NCBI RefSeq assembly: GCF_015594925.2
Contig: NZ_CP087590.1
Span: 310,001 to 374,000, forward strand
Length of the DNA: 64,000 nt
Direction: 5' to 3'
Source of the DNA: Vibrio sp. VB16
Lineage (GTDB): Bacteria; Pseudomonadota; Gammaproteobacteria; Enterobacterales; Vibrionaceae
Shown here: in pieces, positions 25,910-35,615 of the stretch
How positions within the stretch are numbered: the first letter of the stretch is position 1
How the letters are laid out: the number at the start of each line of letters is the position of its first letter
The notes under the pieces: model-generated
The model's database searches: none
Told to the model about the DNA's origin: nothing
The model's input: the letters and a program-made list of their open reading frames with translations, nothing else
Position numbers and translations under genes: made by a program

Positions 25910-27277
25910 ATGCACATTCATATTTTGGGGATTTGTGGAACCTTTATGGGGGGCGCAGCGGTGTTAGCTCGTCAATTGGGGCATAAAGTAACAGGGAGCG
26001 ACGCAAATGTGTATCCTCCCATGAGTACGTTACTGGAATCTCAAGGTATAGAAATTATTGAGGGTTTTGACCCCACACAACTAAAATCCAATCCTGATCT
26101 TGTGGTTATTGGTAACGCCATGAGTCGAGGTAACCCGTGTGTAGAGTATGTCCTTGATCACAATCTAAAATATACGTCTGGTCCACAGTGGTTAAAAGAG
26201 TTCCTCCTCCATGATAGATGGGTATTAGCCGTCGCTGGCACCCACGGAAAAACAACAACAGCAAGCATGTTGTCATGGATACTTGAAGATTGTGGTTACG
26301 AGCCTGGTTTTCTTGTGGGTGGCGTTTTAGGGAATTTTGGGGTATCTGCGCGTCTAGGAAGTAGCATGTTCTTTGTGGTTGAGGCTGATGAATATGACAG
26401 TGCATTTTTCGATAAACGGTCAAAGTTCATTCACTATCACCCTCGCACCTTAGTAATGAATAATCTCGAGTTCGATCATGCTGATATTTTTGATGATCTA
26501 GAGGCAATTAAGAAACAATTTCATCACTTAGTACGAACAATCCCGAGCAATGGTCGAATATTCTCCCCTAAATCCGAATTGGCGCTTCAAGATGTATTGG
26601 AAAGGGGTTGCTGGAGTGAACAAGAGCTGATCGGAGATGAATCTTGTGACTGGAAAACAGAAAAAATCGAAAAAGACGGCAGCAAATTTGATGTTTTTTT
26701 TCGTAGCGAATTAGTTGGTACGGTCAGGTGGAATTTGGTGGGTGATCATAATGTTAGCAATGCATTGATGGCGGTGGCAGCAGCAAGACATGTCGGCGTT
26801 ACTGCTGATCTGGCTTGTGAATCCTTAGCGTCGTTCATCAATACCAAAAGACGCCTTGAACTAAAAGGTGAGGTCGCAGGTATCACGGTTTATGACGATT
26901 TTGCTCACCACCCTACCGCGATAGAACTTACACTAGATGGGTTACGTAATAAGGTGGGGAAGCAAAAGATAATCGCGGTATTGGAACCTCGCTCAGCAAC
27001 GATGAAGATGGGTATTCATAAAGAAACGCTCGCGACGTCGTTGTCTAAAGCTGACTCTATATACCTGTATCAGCCAAATAATTTAAAATGGTCAGTAGAA
27101 GACATTGCCAAACACTGTGATCAACCTACTTTTGTGAGTGATAATATAGATGTGTTTGTTGCTGAAATATTGCAAGAAGCAGCGGAGGGTGATCAAATAC
27201 TCGTGATGAGTAATGGTGGCTTTGACGATATCCACGATAAGTTGTTAGGTGGATTGGCATTGGCTAAGAGTAAATAG
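25910..27277 (+). CDS. mpl: UDP-MurNAc:L-Ala-gamma-D-Glu-meso-DAP ligase (Mpl)
   Basis: A 455-residue Mur-ligase-family enzyme that reattaches the recycled tripeptide to UDP-MurNAc in cell-wall recycling. The N-terminal Rossmann motif is HILGICGTFMGGAAVLARQL. The ATP P-loop is VAGTHGKTTTASML (about residues 107-120); the central domain has VVEADEYDSAFFDKRSKF, and FAHHPTAIELTLDG belongs to the C-terminal domain. The length and the GTFMGG start distinguish Mpl from MurC. AGGAAAAATAAA precedes the ATG. Confidence 0.95.
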   Translation: MHIHILGICGTFMGGAAVLARQLGHKVTGSDANVYPPMSTLLESQGIEIIEGFDPTQLKSNPDLVVIGNAMSRGNPCVEYVLDHNLKYTSGPQWLKEFLLHDRWVLAVAGTHGKTTTASMLSWILEDCGYEPGFLVGGVLGNFGVSARLGSSMFFVVEADEYDSAFFDKRSKFIHYHPRTLVMNNLEFDHADIFDDLEAIKKQFHHLVRTIPSNGRIFSPKSELALQDVLERGCWSEQELIGDESCDWKTEKIEKDGSKFDVFFRSELVGTVRWNLVGDHNVSNALMAVAAARHVGVTADLACESLASFINTKRRLELKGEVAGITVYDDFAHHPTAIELTLDGLRNKVGKQKIIAVLEPRSATMKMGIHKETLATSLSKADSIYLYQPNNLKWSVEDIAKHCDQPTFVSDNIDVFVAEILQEAAEGDQILVMSNGGFDDIHDKLLGGLALAKSK

Positions 27278-27326
27278 ATGTTATCCAACCGAAATAGTAG
27301 ATATTTTAACAATGCAGAGAATGTAG

Positions 27327-27944
27327 ATGATTAAAGACAAAACAATTACCTTGGCATTTACTGGCGCCTCTGGTGCACCTTATGGTTTACGGTTGCTAGA
27401 ATGCCTGCTAGCGGCAGATTATAAAGTTTACCTGCTAATTTCTTCAGCGGCTCGTGTTGTGATGGCAACCGAACACAATTTAAAGTTACCTAGTGGTCCC
27501 GATGCGGCCAAAGCGGTGCTGATTAAACAACTGAACTGCAAACCTGAACGACTAGAAGTGTGTGGTAAAGAAGATTGGTTTTCTCCCGTTGCCTCAGGCA
27601 GTGCGGCACCTAAAAAAATGGTGGTTTGTCCCTGTTCTGCAGGTAGTGTGGCGGCCATTGCCCATGGCATGTCGGACAACCTTATAGAACGAGCGGCAGA
27701 TGTGGTTATGAAAGAACGCGGTCAGTTATTATTGGTCGTGAGAGAAACCCCTTTTTCTACATTGCATTTAGAGAATATGCATAAGCTTTCTCAGATGGGT
27801 GTGACTATTATGCCCGCGGCTCCAGGGTTTTATCATCAACCTAAAACTATCGATGACTTGGTCGATTTTATGGTGGCAAGAATATTAGATCATCTCGATA
27901 TAGAACAAAAACTCGTTGCGCGTTGGGGATATGACAACCGATAA
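27327..27944 (+). CDS. ubiX: Flavin prenyltransferase UbiX
   Basis: A 205-residue enzyme that makes prenylated FMN for the UbiD decarboxylase of ubiquinone synthesis. FMN-binding signatures are LAFTGASGAPYGLRLLECLL at the N-terminus and ASGSAAPKKMVVCPCSAGSV in the middle, with PAAPGFYHQPKTIDDLVDFM near the end. It lies 49 bases after mpl on the same strand and may be co-transcribed with it. Confidence 0.94.
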   Translation: MIKDKTITLAFTGASGAPYGLRLLECLLAADYKVYLLISSAARVVMATEHNLKLPSGPDAAKAVLIKQLNCKPERLEVCGKEDWFSPVASGSAAPKKMVVCPCSAGSVAAIAHGMSDNLIERAADVVMKERGQLLLVVRETPFSTLHLENMHKLSQMGVTIMPAAPGFYHQPKTIDDLVDFMVARILDHLDIEQKLVARWGYDNR

Positions 27945-28024
27945 ACTGGCTTGTTAGCGTAGCGGATAAGCATCTATTCTCGCGGCTAGTATCTTCATAA
28001 CATTACGTATACAATCACTGTCGA

Positions 28025-28190
28025 CTCATCGGGGTGCTCAATAGTTATTTTTTAAATAATCAACTATTGGGCTGAGATTAAGTTTTCCTTAGAACCCGTA
28101 CACCTGAACCAGATAATACTGGCGTAGGAATTGAGCGGGATAAATCAAAAATCCTCCCTCAAGCCTGTGCCGCTCAAAACATGGAGAGCG
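28025..28190 (+). promoter_or_regulatory. TPP riboswitch (THI element) controlling thiBPQ
   Basis: Conserved TPP-aptamer blocks are present in order: GGGGTGC (28031-28037), a P3 arm CAATAGTT/AACTATTG (28039-28046 with 28062-28069), GGCTGAGAT, ACCC, ACCTGAACCAGATAATACTGG (from 28102; 20-base core) and GCGTAGGAA. CTCA (28025-28028) can close P1 with TGAG (28132-28135). Beyond the aptamer, TTGAGCGG (28131-28138) can pair with CCGCTCAA (28170-28177). CGCTC within that arm can instead pair with GAGCG (28186-28190), covering the GGAG ribosome site of thiB. This reads as control of translation start. Confidence 0.93.
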
Positions 28191-28194
28191 TCCA

Positions 28195-29190
28195 GTGAAA
28201 TACACTATTTCAATTTTAGCTTCAACCTTAGCTGTAACCCTTTCATTTTCTACTTTTGCCGCCGATAAACTGACGGTATATACCTATGATTCTTTTGCCG
28301 CCGATTGGGGCCCAGGCCCAAAAATTGAAAAAGCCTTTGAAGCTCAATGCGGTTGTGACTTAGAGTTTGTCGCATTAGATGATGGGGTGTCTATTCTCAA
28401 TCGATTGCGTCTAGAAGATAGCAACAGTAAAGCGGACATCATTTTAGGGTTAGATACGAATTTAATGACGGAAGCAAAAAAGACAGGGTTGTTAACAGAA
28501 CATAGCGTAGACACCTCTACTACAACACTGCCTAAGGGTTGGTCAGACAGTACATTTGTTCCTTTTGATTACGGCTATTTTGCTTTTGTATATAACAAAG
28601 ATAAGCTACAAACCCCACCTAAGAGCTTAAAAGAACTTGTTGAAGAGCGTGATGATTTAAAAGTGATATACCAAGACCCACGTACTTCTACACCCGGACA
28701 AGGTCTATTACTTTGGATGAAGTCTGTGTATGGCGACGACGTTAGTAAAGCGTGGGAAATGCTGTCTAAAAAAACCGTGACCGTGACCAAAGGCTGGTCT
28801 GAATCGTATTCGATGTTTTTAAAGGGAGAAGCGGACCTTGTTCTTTCTTACACCACTTCTCCTGCTTATCATTTGATTGCTGAAAATGATGCAAAATATG
28901 CCGCGGCTATTTTTAATGAGGGGCATTATATGCAAACTGAAGTAGCTGCAAAAGTGAAAGGTTCCAAAAATCCTAAGCTCGCTGACGAGTTTATGAGCTT
29001 TATTCTAAGTAATGAGTTCCAATCAGCAATGCCAACAGGTAACTGGATGTACCCAGTGACGAATGTTCCACTGCCTGAAGGTTTTGAGACGCTGACGATT
29101 CCGGAAAAAGCACTTTCATTTTCTTCTGATGAAGTGTCGAAAATGCGCAAAAACTGGATAAGAGAATGGCAATCAGCTTTAGTCCAATAA
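28195..29190 (+). CDS. thiB: Thiamine ABC transporter substrate-binding protein (ThiB/TbpA)
   Basis: A 331-residue periplasmic binding protein. The signal peptide is about 1-22 (SFSTFAA). The mature start KLTVYTYDSFAADWGPGPKI is characteristic of ThiB, and further blocks are FVPFDYGYFAFVYN, YQDPRTSTPGQGLL and LSYTTSPAYHL. It delivers thiamine, TMP or TPP to ThiPQ. The start is a GTG at 28195, 8 bases after GGAG and just after the riboswitch expression platform. The five-codon frame ATG-GAG-AGC-GTC-CAG-TGA overlaps the start; see findings. Confidence 0.95.
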   Translation: MKYTISILASTLAVTLSFSTFAADKLTVYTYDSFAADWGPGPKIEKAFEAQCGCDLEFVALDDGVSILNRLRLEDSNSKADIILGLDTNLMTEAKKTGLLTEHSVDTSTTTLPKGWSDSTFVPFDYGYFAFVYNKDKLQTPPKSLKELVEERDDLKVIYQDPRTSTPGQGLLLWMKSVYGDDVSKAWEMLSKKTVTVTKGWSESYSMFLKGEADLVLSYTTSPAYHLIAENDAKYAAAIFNEGHYMQTEVAAKVKGSKNPKLADEFMSFILSNEFQSAMPTGNWMYPVTNVPLPEGFETLTIPEKALSFSSDEVSKMRKNWIREWQSALVQ

Positions 29191-29278
29191 TACTCAATCA
29201 GACATGTTTGTAATTAATTTCCCCGATTGGTAGAAGCTGAGTTTTCAATAGAGGTTGAAGTGTCGAGTGTCCTAAATT

Positions 29279-30871
29279 ATGAATAAAACGCCGAAGTTAG
29301 GCATTGTTATTGCAGTGTTTATCGTGGTTTTTGTCACCTCGGCGTTTGGGGCGCTTATTTCATACGCGCCCAATCTTGACCTCACTCAGATAGTGTCTGA
29401 TCCTTACTATCTACATGTCACTAAATTTAGTTTTTATCAAGCTTTCTTATCAACGCTGCTCAGTGTTGGCTTAGCTATACCCGTAGCGCACTCGTTATCA
29501 AGACGGGACTTCATGGGTAAATCGTTTCTATTAAAGTTATTTTCAAGCACACTTGTTTTGCCTGTTCTTGTGGGTGTTTTCGGTCTGTTAGCCATTTATG
29601 GAAATAGCGGTTTATTGGCGACGTGGCTCAATAAATGGAATGTTGAATTGCCCTTCTCAATATATGGCCTGAATGGCATATTGCTCGCGCATGTATTCTT
29701 TAATTTACCTTATGCTAGCCGTTTGTTACTTCTTTCTTTAGAAGGTATTCCTCCAGAACAACATAAACTCTGTTCTTACCTCGGTATGAGTCATTGGTAC
29801 AAATTTAAGTGGGTAGAATGGCCAAGGTTGCGACAGCAGTTACCTCATGTTTGTGGTTTAGTGTTCATGCTCTGTTTTACGAGTTTTGCTACCGTTATGG
29901 CGTTGGGTGGTGGGCCAAAATCAACGACAATAGAGTTAGCGATATACCAAGCCATCAAATTTGATTTTGACTTGCAGGCTGGTGCGTTATTAGCAATATG
30001 GCAGATGTTATTGTGCGGTCTGTTATCGCTATCAATACAAAAAATAAGTAAGCCAAATAATTTAGCTATGCAATCCAATCGCCACCCGATCTTTTTTACC
30101 AAAGACAATAACCGCGCAAAATTATGGGACTGCAGTTGGATAGCCTTTGCGTCATTTATCGTCTTACCACCACTGATGATGGTGGTACTGAGTGGATTGA
30201 ATTCAAAGCTGTGGCAAGTGCTTCAAGATGACCGGTTTTGGCAAGCGGTTAAGGCATCATTAAGTATTGCTTGTTCGGCGAGTGTCATCGCTCTGTTTAT
30301 TGGTGTCGCTATACTTCAAACAAGTCGAATATGGAGAAGTAAGGGCCGTTCTAACTATGCAAATGGTATCGAACTTATTGGCACTATTATCCTCGTTACG
30401 CCCGGCTTGGTGATTAGTACAGGGCTGTTTTTATTGCTTAGAAAAATAACCGATGTGTATAGCCTCGCGTTTATTATTGTGGTTGCTGTTAATAGTTTGA
30501 TGGCGTTGCCATATGTAATTAAGACATTGTCTCAACCATTCTTTCAGATATTGCAACAGTATCAATTTCTCACCATGAGTTTGGGGATGAAAGGCTGGCG
30601 TCGATTTTTATTGATAGAATGGAGAGGATTACAAAAACCGATAGCGCAAGCATTTGCGATAAGTTTTATGCTCTCTATGGGCGATCTTAGCGCAATAGCT
30701 CTGTTTGGCAGCCAAGATTTTAGAACCTTGCCTTTGTATCTTTTTCAACTATTAGGTAGTTATCAAATGGAAGCAGCAGCGGTGGTATCCTTAACGTTAT
30801 TGCTATTAAGCGTAGGCAGTTTCACTTTAGTCGAAAAGGTATTTGGGAAAACGTATGCTCCACGTCGCTAA
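29279..30871 (+). CDS. thiP: Thiamine ABC transporter permease (ThiP)
   Basis: A 530-residue permease made of two fused halves, about twelve membrane segments in all. Each half has the EAA-type cytoplasmic loop: EGIPPEQHKLCSYLGMSHWY in the first and LSLGMKGWRRFLLIEW-like sequence (TMSLGMKGWRRFLLIEW) in the second. It forms the membrane channel for thiamine uptake. The reading starts right after an in-frame stop, so the ATG at 29279 is the earliest possible start. It lies 88 bases after thiB and overlaps thiQ. Confidence 0.94.
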   Translation: MNKTPKLGIVIAVFIVVFVTSAFGALISYAPNLDLTQIVSDPYYLHVTKFSFYQAFLSTLLSVGLAIPVAHSLSRRDFMGKSFLLKLFSSTLVLPVLVGVFGLLAIYGNSGLLATWLNKWNVELPFSIYGLNGILLAHVFFNLPYASRLLLLSLEGIPPEQHKLCSYLGMSHWYKFKWVEWPRLRQQLPHVCGLVFMLCFTSFATVMALGGGPKSTTIELAIYQAIKFDFDLQAGALLAIWQMLLCGLLSLSIQKISKPNNLAMQSNRHPIFFTKDNNRAKLWDCSWIAFASFIVLPPLMMVVLSGLNSKLWQVLQDDRFWQAVKASLSIACSASVIALFIGVAILQTSRIWRSKGRSNYANGIELIGTIILVTPGLVISTGLFLLLRKITDVYSLAFIIVVAVNSLMALPYVIKTLSQPFFQILQQYQFLTMSLGMKGWRRFLLIEWRGLQKPIAQAFAISFMLSMGDLSAIALFGSQDFRTLPLYLFQLLGSYQMEAAAVVSLTLLLLSVGSFTLVEKVFGKTYAPRR

Positions 30872-31562
30872 TGTTCAATATCGCTATCATAAAGAAGTGT
30901 TTAAATTTGATTTTATGCTTGAAGATGGCCGCATTGTCGCGCTCATGGGGCCTAGTGGCTCTGGGAAATCAACTTTACTGGCCCTTATTGCAGGGTTTAT
31001 CCATCCAGAAAGTGGGAACATAGCGGTTAATGACGTCTCTTTGCTAAACCAAGAGCCTCATTTAAGGCCTTTCGCCATGCTATTCCAAGAACATAATTTG
31101 TTCAGCCATCTAACGGTTAGAGAAAATATAGGTTTAGGGTTACATCCCGGTTTAAAGCTAACGGTGACACAAAAAGGTCAGGTAATTGATGCGGCTAAAC
31201 AGGTCGGCATTGATGAGCTATTAGATCGAACACCAGAGAAGCTCTCCGGTGGTCAGAAGCAGCGTGTTGCATTAGCACGTTGTTTTGTTCAACCACATCG
31301 TATTTGGTTGTTAGATGAACCTTTTTCGGCTCTTGACCCTATTTTAAGAGATGAAATGTTGATGCTCGTTAAACGCCTTGCGGACGATAGACAGATTACC
31401 GTAGTGATGGTGACGCATCATATTAGTGATGCAAAAGCGATAGCGACGGATTTCATCTTTGTCGATGAGTATAAAGCGCTCATCCATGAGCCCATCATTC
31501 AATTAAGTGCTCAACACAGCAACGAAAAATTACGTGCGTTTGTGAAAGCGGGCACAAGTTGA
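30855..31562 (+). CDS. thiQ: Thiamine ABC transporter ATP-binding protein (ThiQ)
   Basis: A 235-residue ATPase: Walker A GPSGSGKST, Q-loop LFQEHNLFSHLT, signature LSGGQKQRVALARC, Walker B LLDEPFSALD and the switch histidine VTHH. It energises the ThiBP importer. The ATG at 30855 (MLHVANVQYRYH) has GGGAA 7 bases upstream and matches the E. coli start; the gene overlaps the last 17 bases of thiP. An in-frame TTG further upstream is unlikely. Confidence 0.94.
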   Translation: MLHVANVQYRYHKEVFKFDFMLEDGRIVALMGPSGSGKSTLLALIAGFIHPESGNIAVNDVSLLNQEPHLRPFAMLFQEHNLFSHLTVRENIGLGLHPGLKLTVTQKGQVIDAAKQVGIDELLDRTPEKLSGGQKQRVALARCFVQPHRIWLLDEPFSALDPILRDEMLMLVKRLADDRQITVVMVTHHISDAKAIATDFIFVDEYKALIHEPIIQLSAQHSNEKLRAFVKAGTS

Positions 31563-31806
31563 CCTAATCGGTTGAAAGTTTCTGGTTCTAGATAAACTCC
31601 GTTTCGACAATTATCACTTTATTCTCTTTTAGTCGTGATCTATATAGCGGCTTGAAGTAATATTGGCGACCTTAAAAAGCTCGGCTTTTCTTTCTCTATA
31701 AATAGGAGAATAGTCGCTCTTATCTGCCTATAATATGTGTATCAATAGGCATCACAGAATAGAATAATAGACGCGAGTCTACTCCAACATAGAGGTAATC
31801 AATCAT

Positions 31807-34710
31807 ATGGCATTTGCTTTGGGTCAGCGCTGGATAAGTGATACAGAAAGCGATTTGGGTTTAGGTACTATCGTAGAGTTGGACGCAAGAACCGTGACGT
31901 TAATGTTCGCTGCGTCTGAAGAAAATAGAGTTTATGCCCAAAAAGAAGCCCCAATTACCCGCGTTATATTCCATGTTGGAGATTCAACAGAGAGCCAAGA
32001 AGGTTGGTCTCTAAAGGTAGAAGAAGTTTTAGTAGATAATGGTCTTCTAACCTATGTAGGTACAAGAGAAGATACGCAAGAAAGTGGCATTATGCTAAGA
32101 GAGATATTCCTTAGTAATCAAATTCGATTTAATAAACCGCAAGACAAACTGTTTGCAGGTCAGATAGATCGAATGGACAACTTTGTATTGCGTTATAGCG
32201 CGTTGAAGAATCAATACCAACAGCATAAGAGCCCTATGCGTGGTTTATGCGGAATGCGTGCAGGCCTTATCCCCCATCAATTATTTATCGCTCATGAAGT
32301 AGGGCGCAGACACGCACCTCGAGTTCTGCTTGCTGATGAAGTGGGGTTAGGTAAAACCATTGAAGCCGGAATGATTATCCATCAACAAGTGTTATCAGGT
32401 AGTGCAGAACGTGTTCTTATTGTTGTGCCGGAAACACTACAGCATCAATGGCTCGTTGAAATGATGCGTCGTTTTAATCTGCATTTCTCTATTTTTGATG
32501 AAGAACGCTGTGTCGAAGTTGATGTTGATGCGGAAAATCCATTTGATACTGCGCAGTATGTGCTCTGTTCTTTGGATTTTCTGACCAAGAATCAAAAGCG
32601 CTTTGAACAAATTGTGGATGGTAATTGGGACTTGCTGGTTGTCGATGAAGCACATCACTTAGAGTGGAGCGTGGATGCACCTAGCCGTCAGTATCAAGTT
32701 GTAGAAGGGTTAGCGAATAATACGGCTTCTGTTTTGCTATTAACGGCAACGCCAGAGCAGTTGGGTCATGAGAGTCATTTTGCCCGTTTGCGTCTTCTTG
32801 ATCCCGACCGTTTCTATGATTATCAAGCTTTTGTTGAAGAAGAAAAGCAATATGAACCGGTTGCTGACGCGGTAAGTAACCTGTTTTCTGGAAATAGGCT
32901 TGAAAATAAAGTCAAAAATCAGATAACGGAACTGCTTTCTGAACAAGATGTTGAGCCACTATTTCGAATTATTGAAGCAGAACTTCCTGATGAAGAGAAA
33001 GATAAAGCCCGCCATGAGTTGATCGATAATCTTATGGACCGCCATGGTACTGGACGTGTGTTGTTTAGAAATACACGATCGGCAATTAAGGGTTTCCCAA
33101 AGCGTAAGGTTCATTTGTTGCCAATGGTCATGCCTGAACAGTATGCACGAGCAATGCGAGTGTCGAACATGCTCGATAAAGATCTACCTTCAGAAGCAAA
33201 GGCAATACGAAAGCTCTATCCAGAAGAGATCTTTCAAGAGCTAGAGGGTGGTTCGTGGTGGCAGTTCGATTCCCGAGTTGATTGGTTGATTGAGAAGGTA
33301 AAAGAGAAGCGCTCAGAGAAAGTTTTAGTGATTGCTTCTAGGTCGACTACTGCACTTCAATTAGAACAAGCATTGAGAGAACGAGAAGGTATCCGTGCCA
33401 CCGTTTTCCACGAAGGCATGTCAATTATAGAGCGAGACAAAGCGGCTGCTTATTTCGCACAAGAAGAAGGTGGCGCTCAAGTTCTTATTTGCTCTGAAAT
33501 TGGATCTGAGGGGCGAAACTTTCAGTTTGCTAATCAACTAGTCATGTTCGACCTGCCATTTAATCCTGATTTATTGGAGCAGCGTATCGGTCGCTTAGAC
33601 CGTATAGGTCAGCAACGAGATATCGATATTTTTGTGCCTTATCTTGATGGTTCTTCTCAGGGTATTCTCGCTCGTTGGTTTGAGGAAGGGCTACAAGCTT
33701 TTTCCGAAACTTGTCCTACAGGGCGCGCGGTTTATGACAAATATTCCGACGAGCTGGTGGATCTTCTTGCGGGTGGTAAAGGTAGCGACCTTGAGCAGTT
33801 GATAAGTGCATCCAATAAACTCAATCAAGAGCTCAAAGCTCAACTAGAAAATGGCCGAGATAGATTGTTAGAGATGCACTCTAATGGTGGCGAACAAGCT
33901 CTGAAAATAGTAGAAAAGATTGCCAGTACCGATGGCGATACAAACCTGATCACATTTGCGCTTAGCCTGTTCGATACCATTGGTCTGAATCAAGATGATA
34001 AAGGCGAGAAAGCACTCGTTGTTACTCCTTCTGAACATATGATGGTACCAAGTTATCCCGGTCTTCCATATGAAGGTGCAACCATCACCTTTGATCGTGA
34101 GACGGCACTATCTCGTGAGGATATGAACTTCATTAGTTGGGAACATCCGATGATTCAAGGTGGTATAGACCTTTTATTGAGTGAAGGAGTTGGAACTACG
34201 GCGGTTTCTCTGCTTAAAAACAAAGCCTTACCCGTTGGCACTATGCTATTAGAACTTGTCTATTTGGTTGATGCTCAAGCGCCAAAACGAAGCGGGATCA
34301 GTGGATATTTACCACAGACACCTATTCGTTTGATGATGGATGGCAAAGGGAATGACCTTTCAGAGCAAGTAGAGTTTGAAAGCTTTAACCGCCAATTGAG
34401 TCCGGTCAATCGCCACTTAGCGAGTAAGCTTGTATCGAGTGTGCAGAGCGATATTCGCAAGCTTATTGAAGCAGGTGAAAAATGTATCGGTGGTAAGCTC
34501 GACATCGTTAGAGAGCAGGCGCAAAAAGAGATGTTTAGTACTTTAAATGGCGAACTTGAGCGGTTACAAGCACTAAAAGCGGTAAACCCAAATATTCGTG
34601 ATGAAGAGCTACAAGCGATAGAAAATCAAATCCTAGAGCTGACGGGGTATATCTCTAAAGCGCAGATTCAGCTCGATTCATTACGACTCATTGTAGTTTC
34701 GCATAAATAA
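31807..34710 (+). CDS. rapA: RNA polymerase-associated helicase RapA (HepA)
   Basis: A 967-residue SWI2/SNF2 ATPase, E. coli-like in length (968). N-terminal Tudor-like domains begin MAFALGQRWISDTESDLGLG. The helicase core has motif I LADEVGLGKTIEAG, motif II DEAH (VVDEAHHLEW), motif III LLTATPEQLG, and C-terminal motifs ICSEIGSEGRNFQFA and QRIGRLDRIGQ. It binds RNA polymerase and helps recycle it after termination. Its own upstream region is about 240 bases; rluA follows. Confidence 0.97.
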   Translation: MAFALGQRWISDTESDLGLGTIVELDARTVTLMFAASEENRVYAQKEAPITRVIFHVGDSTESQEGWSLKVEEVLVDNGLLTYVGTREDTQESGIMLREIFLSNQIRFNKPQDKLFAGQIDRMDNFVLRYSALKNQYQQHKSPMRGLCGMRAGLIPHQLFIAHEVGRRHAPRVLLADEVGLGKTIEAGMIIHQQVLSGSAERVLIVVPETLQHQWLVEMMRRFNLHFSIFDEERCVEVDVDAENPFDTAQYVLCSLDFLTKNQKRFEQIVDGNWDLLVVDEAHHLEWSVDAPSRQYQVVEGLANNTASVLLLTATPEQLGHESHFARLRLLDPDRFYDYQAFVEEEKQYEPVADAVSNLFSGNRLENKVKNQITELLSEQDVEPLFRIIEAELPDEEKDKARHELIDNLMDRHGTGRVLFRNTRSAIKGFPKRKVHLLPMVMPEQYARAMRVSNMLDKDLPSEAKAIRKLYPEEIFQELEGGSWWQFDSRVDWLIEKVKEKRSEKVLVIASRSTTALQLEQALREREGIRATVFHEGMSIIERDKAAAYFAQEEGGAQVLICSEIGSEGRNFQFANQLVMFDLPFNPDLLEQRIGRLDRIGQQRDIDIFVPYLDGSSQGILARWFEEGLQAFSETCPTGRAVYDKYSDELVDLLAGGKGSDLEQLISASNKLNQELKAQLENGRDRLLEMHSNGGEQALKIVEKIASTDGDTNLITFALSLFDTIGLNQDDKGEKALVVTPSEHMMVPSYPGLPYEGATITFDRETALSREDMNFISWEHPMIQGGIDLLLSEGVGTTAVSLLKNKALPVGTMLLELVYLVDAQAPKRSGISGYLPQTPIRLMMDGKGNDLSEQVEFESFNRQLSPVNRHLASKLVSSVQSDIRKLIEAGEKCIGGKLDIVREQAQKEMFSTLNGELERLQALKAVNPNIRDEELQAIENQILELTGYISKAQIQLDSLRLIVVSHK

Positions 34711-34818
34711 GATTAGGTTGATCTGATCTCAATGATAATAAAGCACAAGTTATCGGTTATAGGTTTCTTGTGTTTTATTAGATAGCTATCAAAATTTTTA
34801 CTGAGAAATCGAAAACTA

Positions 34819-35547
34819 ATGATCGACTATTTTCCAGCGAAAGATCCTATCCAAATAATAGACCAAGATGACCATATTTTAGTGGCCAATAAACCTGCTG
34901 GACTGCTTTCGGTTCCCGGTAGGCTAAAAGAGCATTACGACAGTCTCTGGAGTCGATTGGTGGTTGAATACCCAGAAATTCAGGTCGTTCATCGTCTCGA
35001 TATGGCAACGTCTGGTTTGATGTTATTTGCGTTAAGCAAAGATGCGGAACGACATATTAAGAAACAGTTTCAATATCGATTGACCCATAAAGTTTACTAC
35101 GCAAGAGTGTGGGGTAATCTTGAACAAGATAAAGGGCTTATCGATTTACCTCTCATCTGTGATTGGCCTAATCGGCCAAGACAAAAAGTGTGTTATGAGC
35201 ATGGAAAACCATCTCAAACACACTATCAAGTGGTAAGCCGAGAAGCCCATACTACTTTGGTTCGATTGCTGCCCATCACTGGACGATCACATCAACTGAG
35301 AGTTCATATGATGGCAATAGGTCACCCTATTATTGGCGATGAGTTCTATGCACATCCAGAGGCGCAAGCTTACAGCAATAGATTAGAACTGCATTCAACT
35401 GAGCTAAGTTTTTATCATCCAAGGAACGATGAATTAGCCACAGCCTTTGTCGCATGTGATTTTTATAAAGAGGCAAAAGAAGAGATATTGCAACACTTTA
35501 CCGCAGATAAAGTGTTGCCAAATTATAAACTATTAAAAAATAATTAA
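34819..35547 (+). CDS. rluA: Dual-specificity tRNA U32 / 23S rRNA U746 pseudouridine synthase (RluA)
   Basis: A 242-residue RluA-family synthase without an S4 domain. The catalytic-aspartate motif HRLDMATSGLMLFAL lies at about residues 57-71, and ITGRSHQLRVHMMAIGHPI is the second signature. The short length and the position directly after rapA match E. coli rluA rather than RluC or RluD. It isomerises U32 of several tRNAs and U746 of 23S rRNA. Confidence 0.92.
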   Translation: MIDYFPAKDPIQIIDQDDHILVANKPAGLLSVPGRLKEHYDSLWSRLVVEYPEIQVVHRLDMATSGLMLFALSKDAERHIKKQFQYRLTHKVYYARVWGNLEQDKGLIDLPLICDWPNRPRQKVCYEHGKPSQTHYQVVSREAHTTLVRLLPITGRSHQLRVHMMAIGHPIIGDEFYAHPEAQAYSNRLELHSTELSFYHPRNDELATAFVACDFYKEAKEEILQHFTADKVLPNYKLLKNN

Positions 35548-35615
35548 GAACCAGAGTGCGCGATTTTACTCAACAGCATTTAATTTGATTCCATCATTAA
35601 TGCTAATGTTGCCGC

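Noticed and set aside
31670..31700. Hairpin AAAAGC-TCG-GCTTTT upstream of rapA as a thiQ terminator
   Set aside because: Short, AT-rich 6-bp stem more than 100 bases past the thiQ stop; too weak to call.
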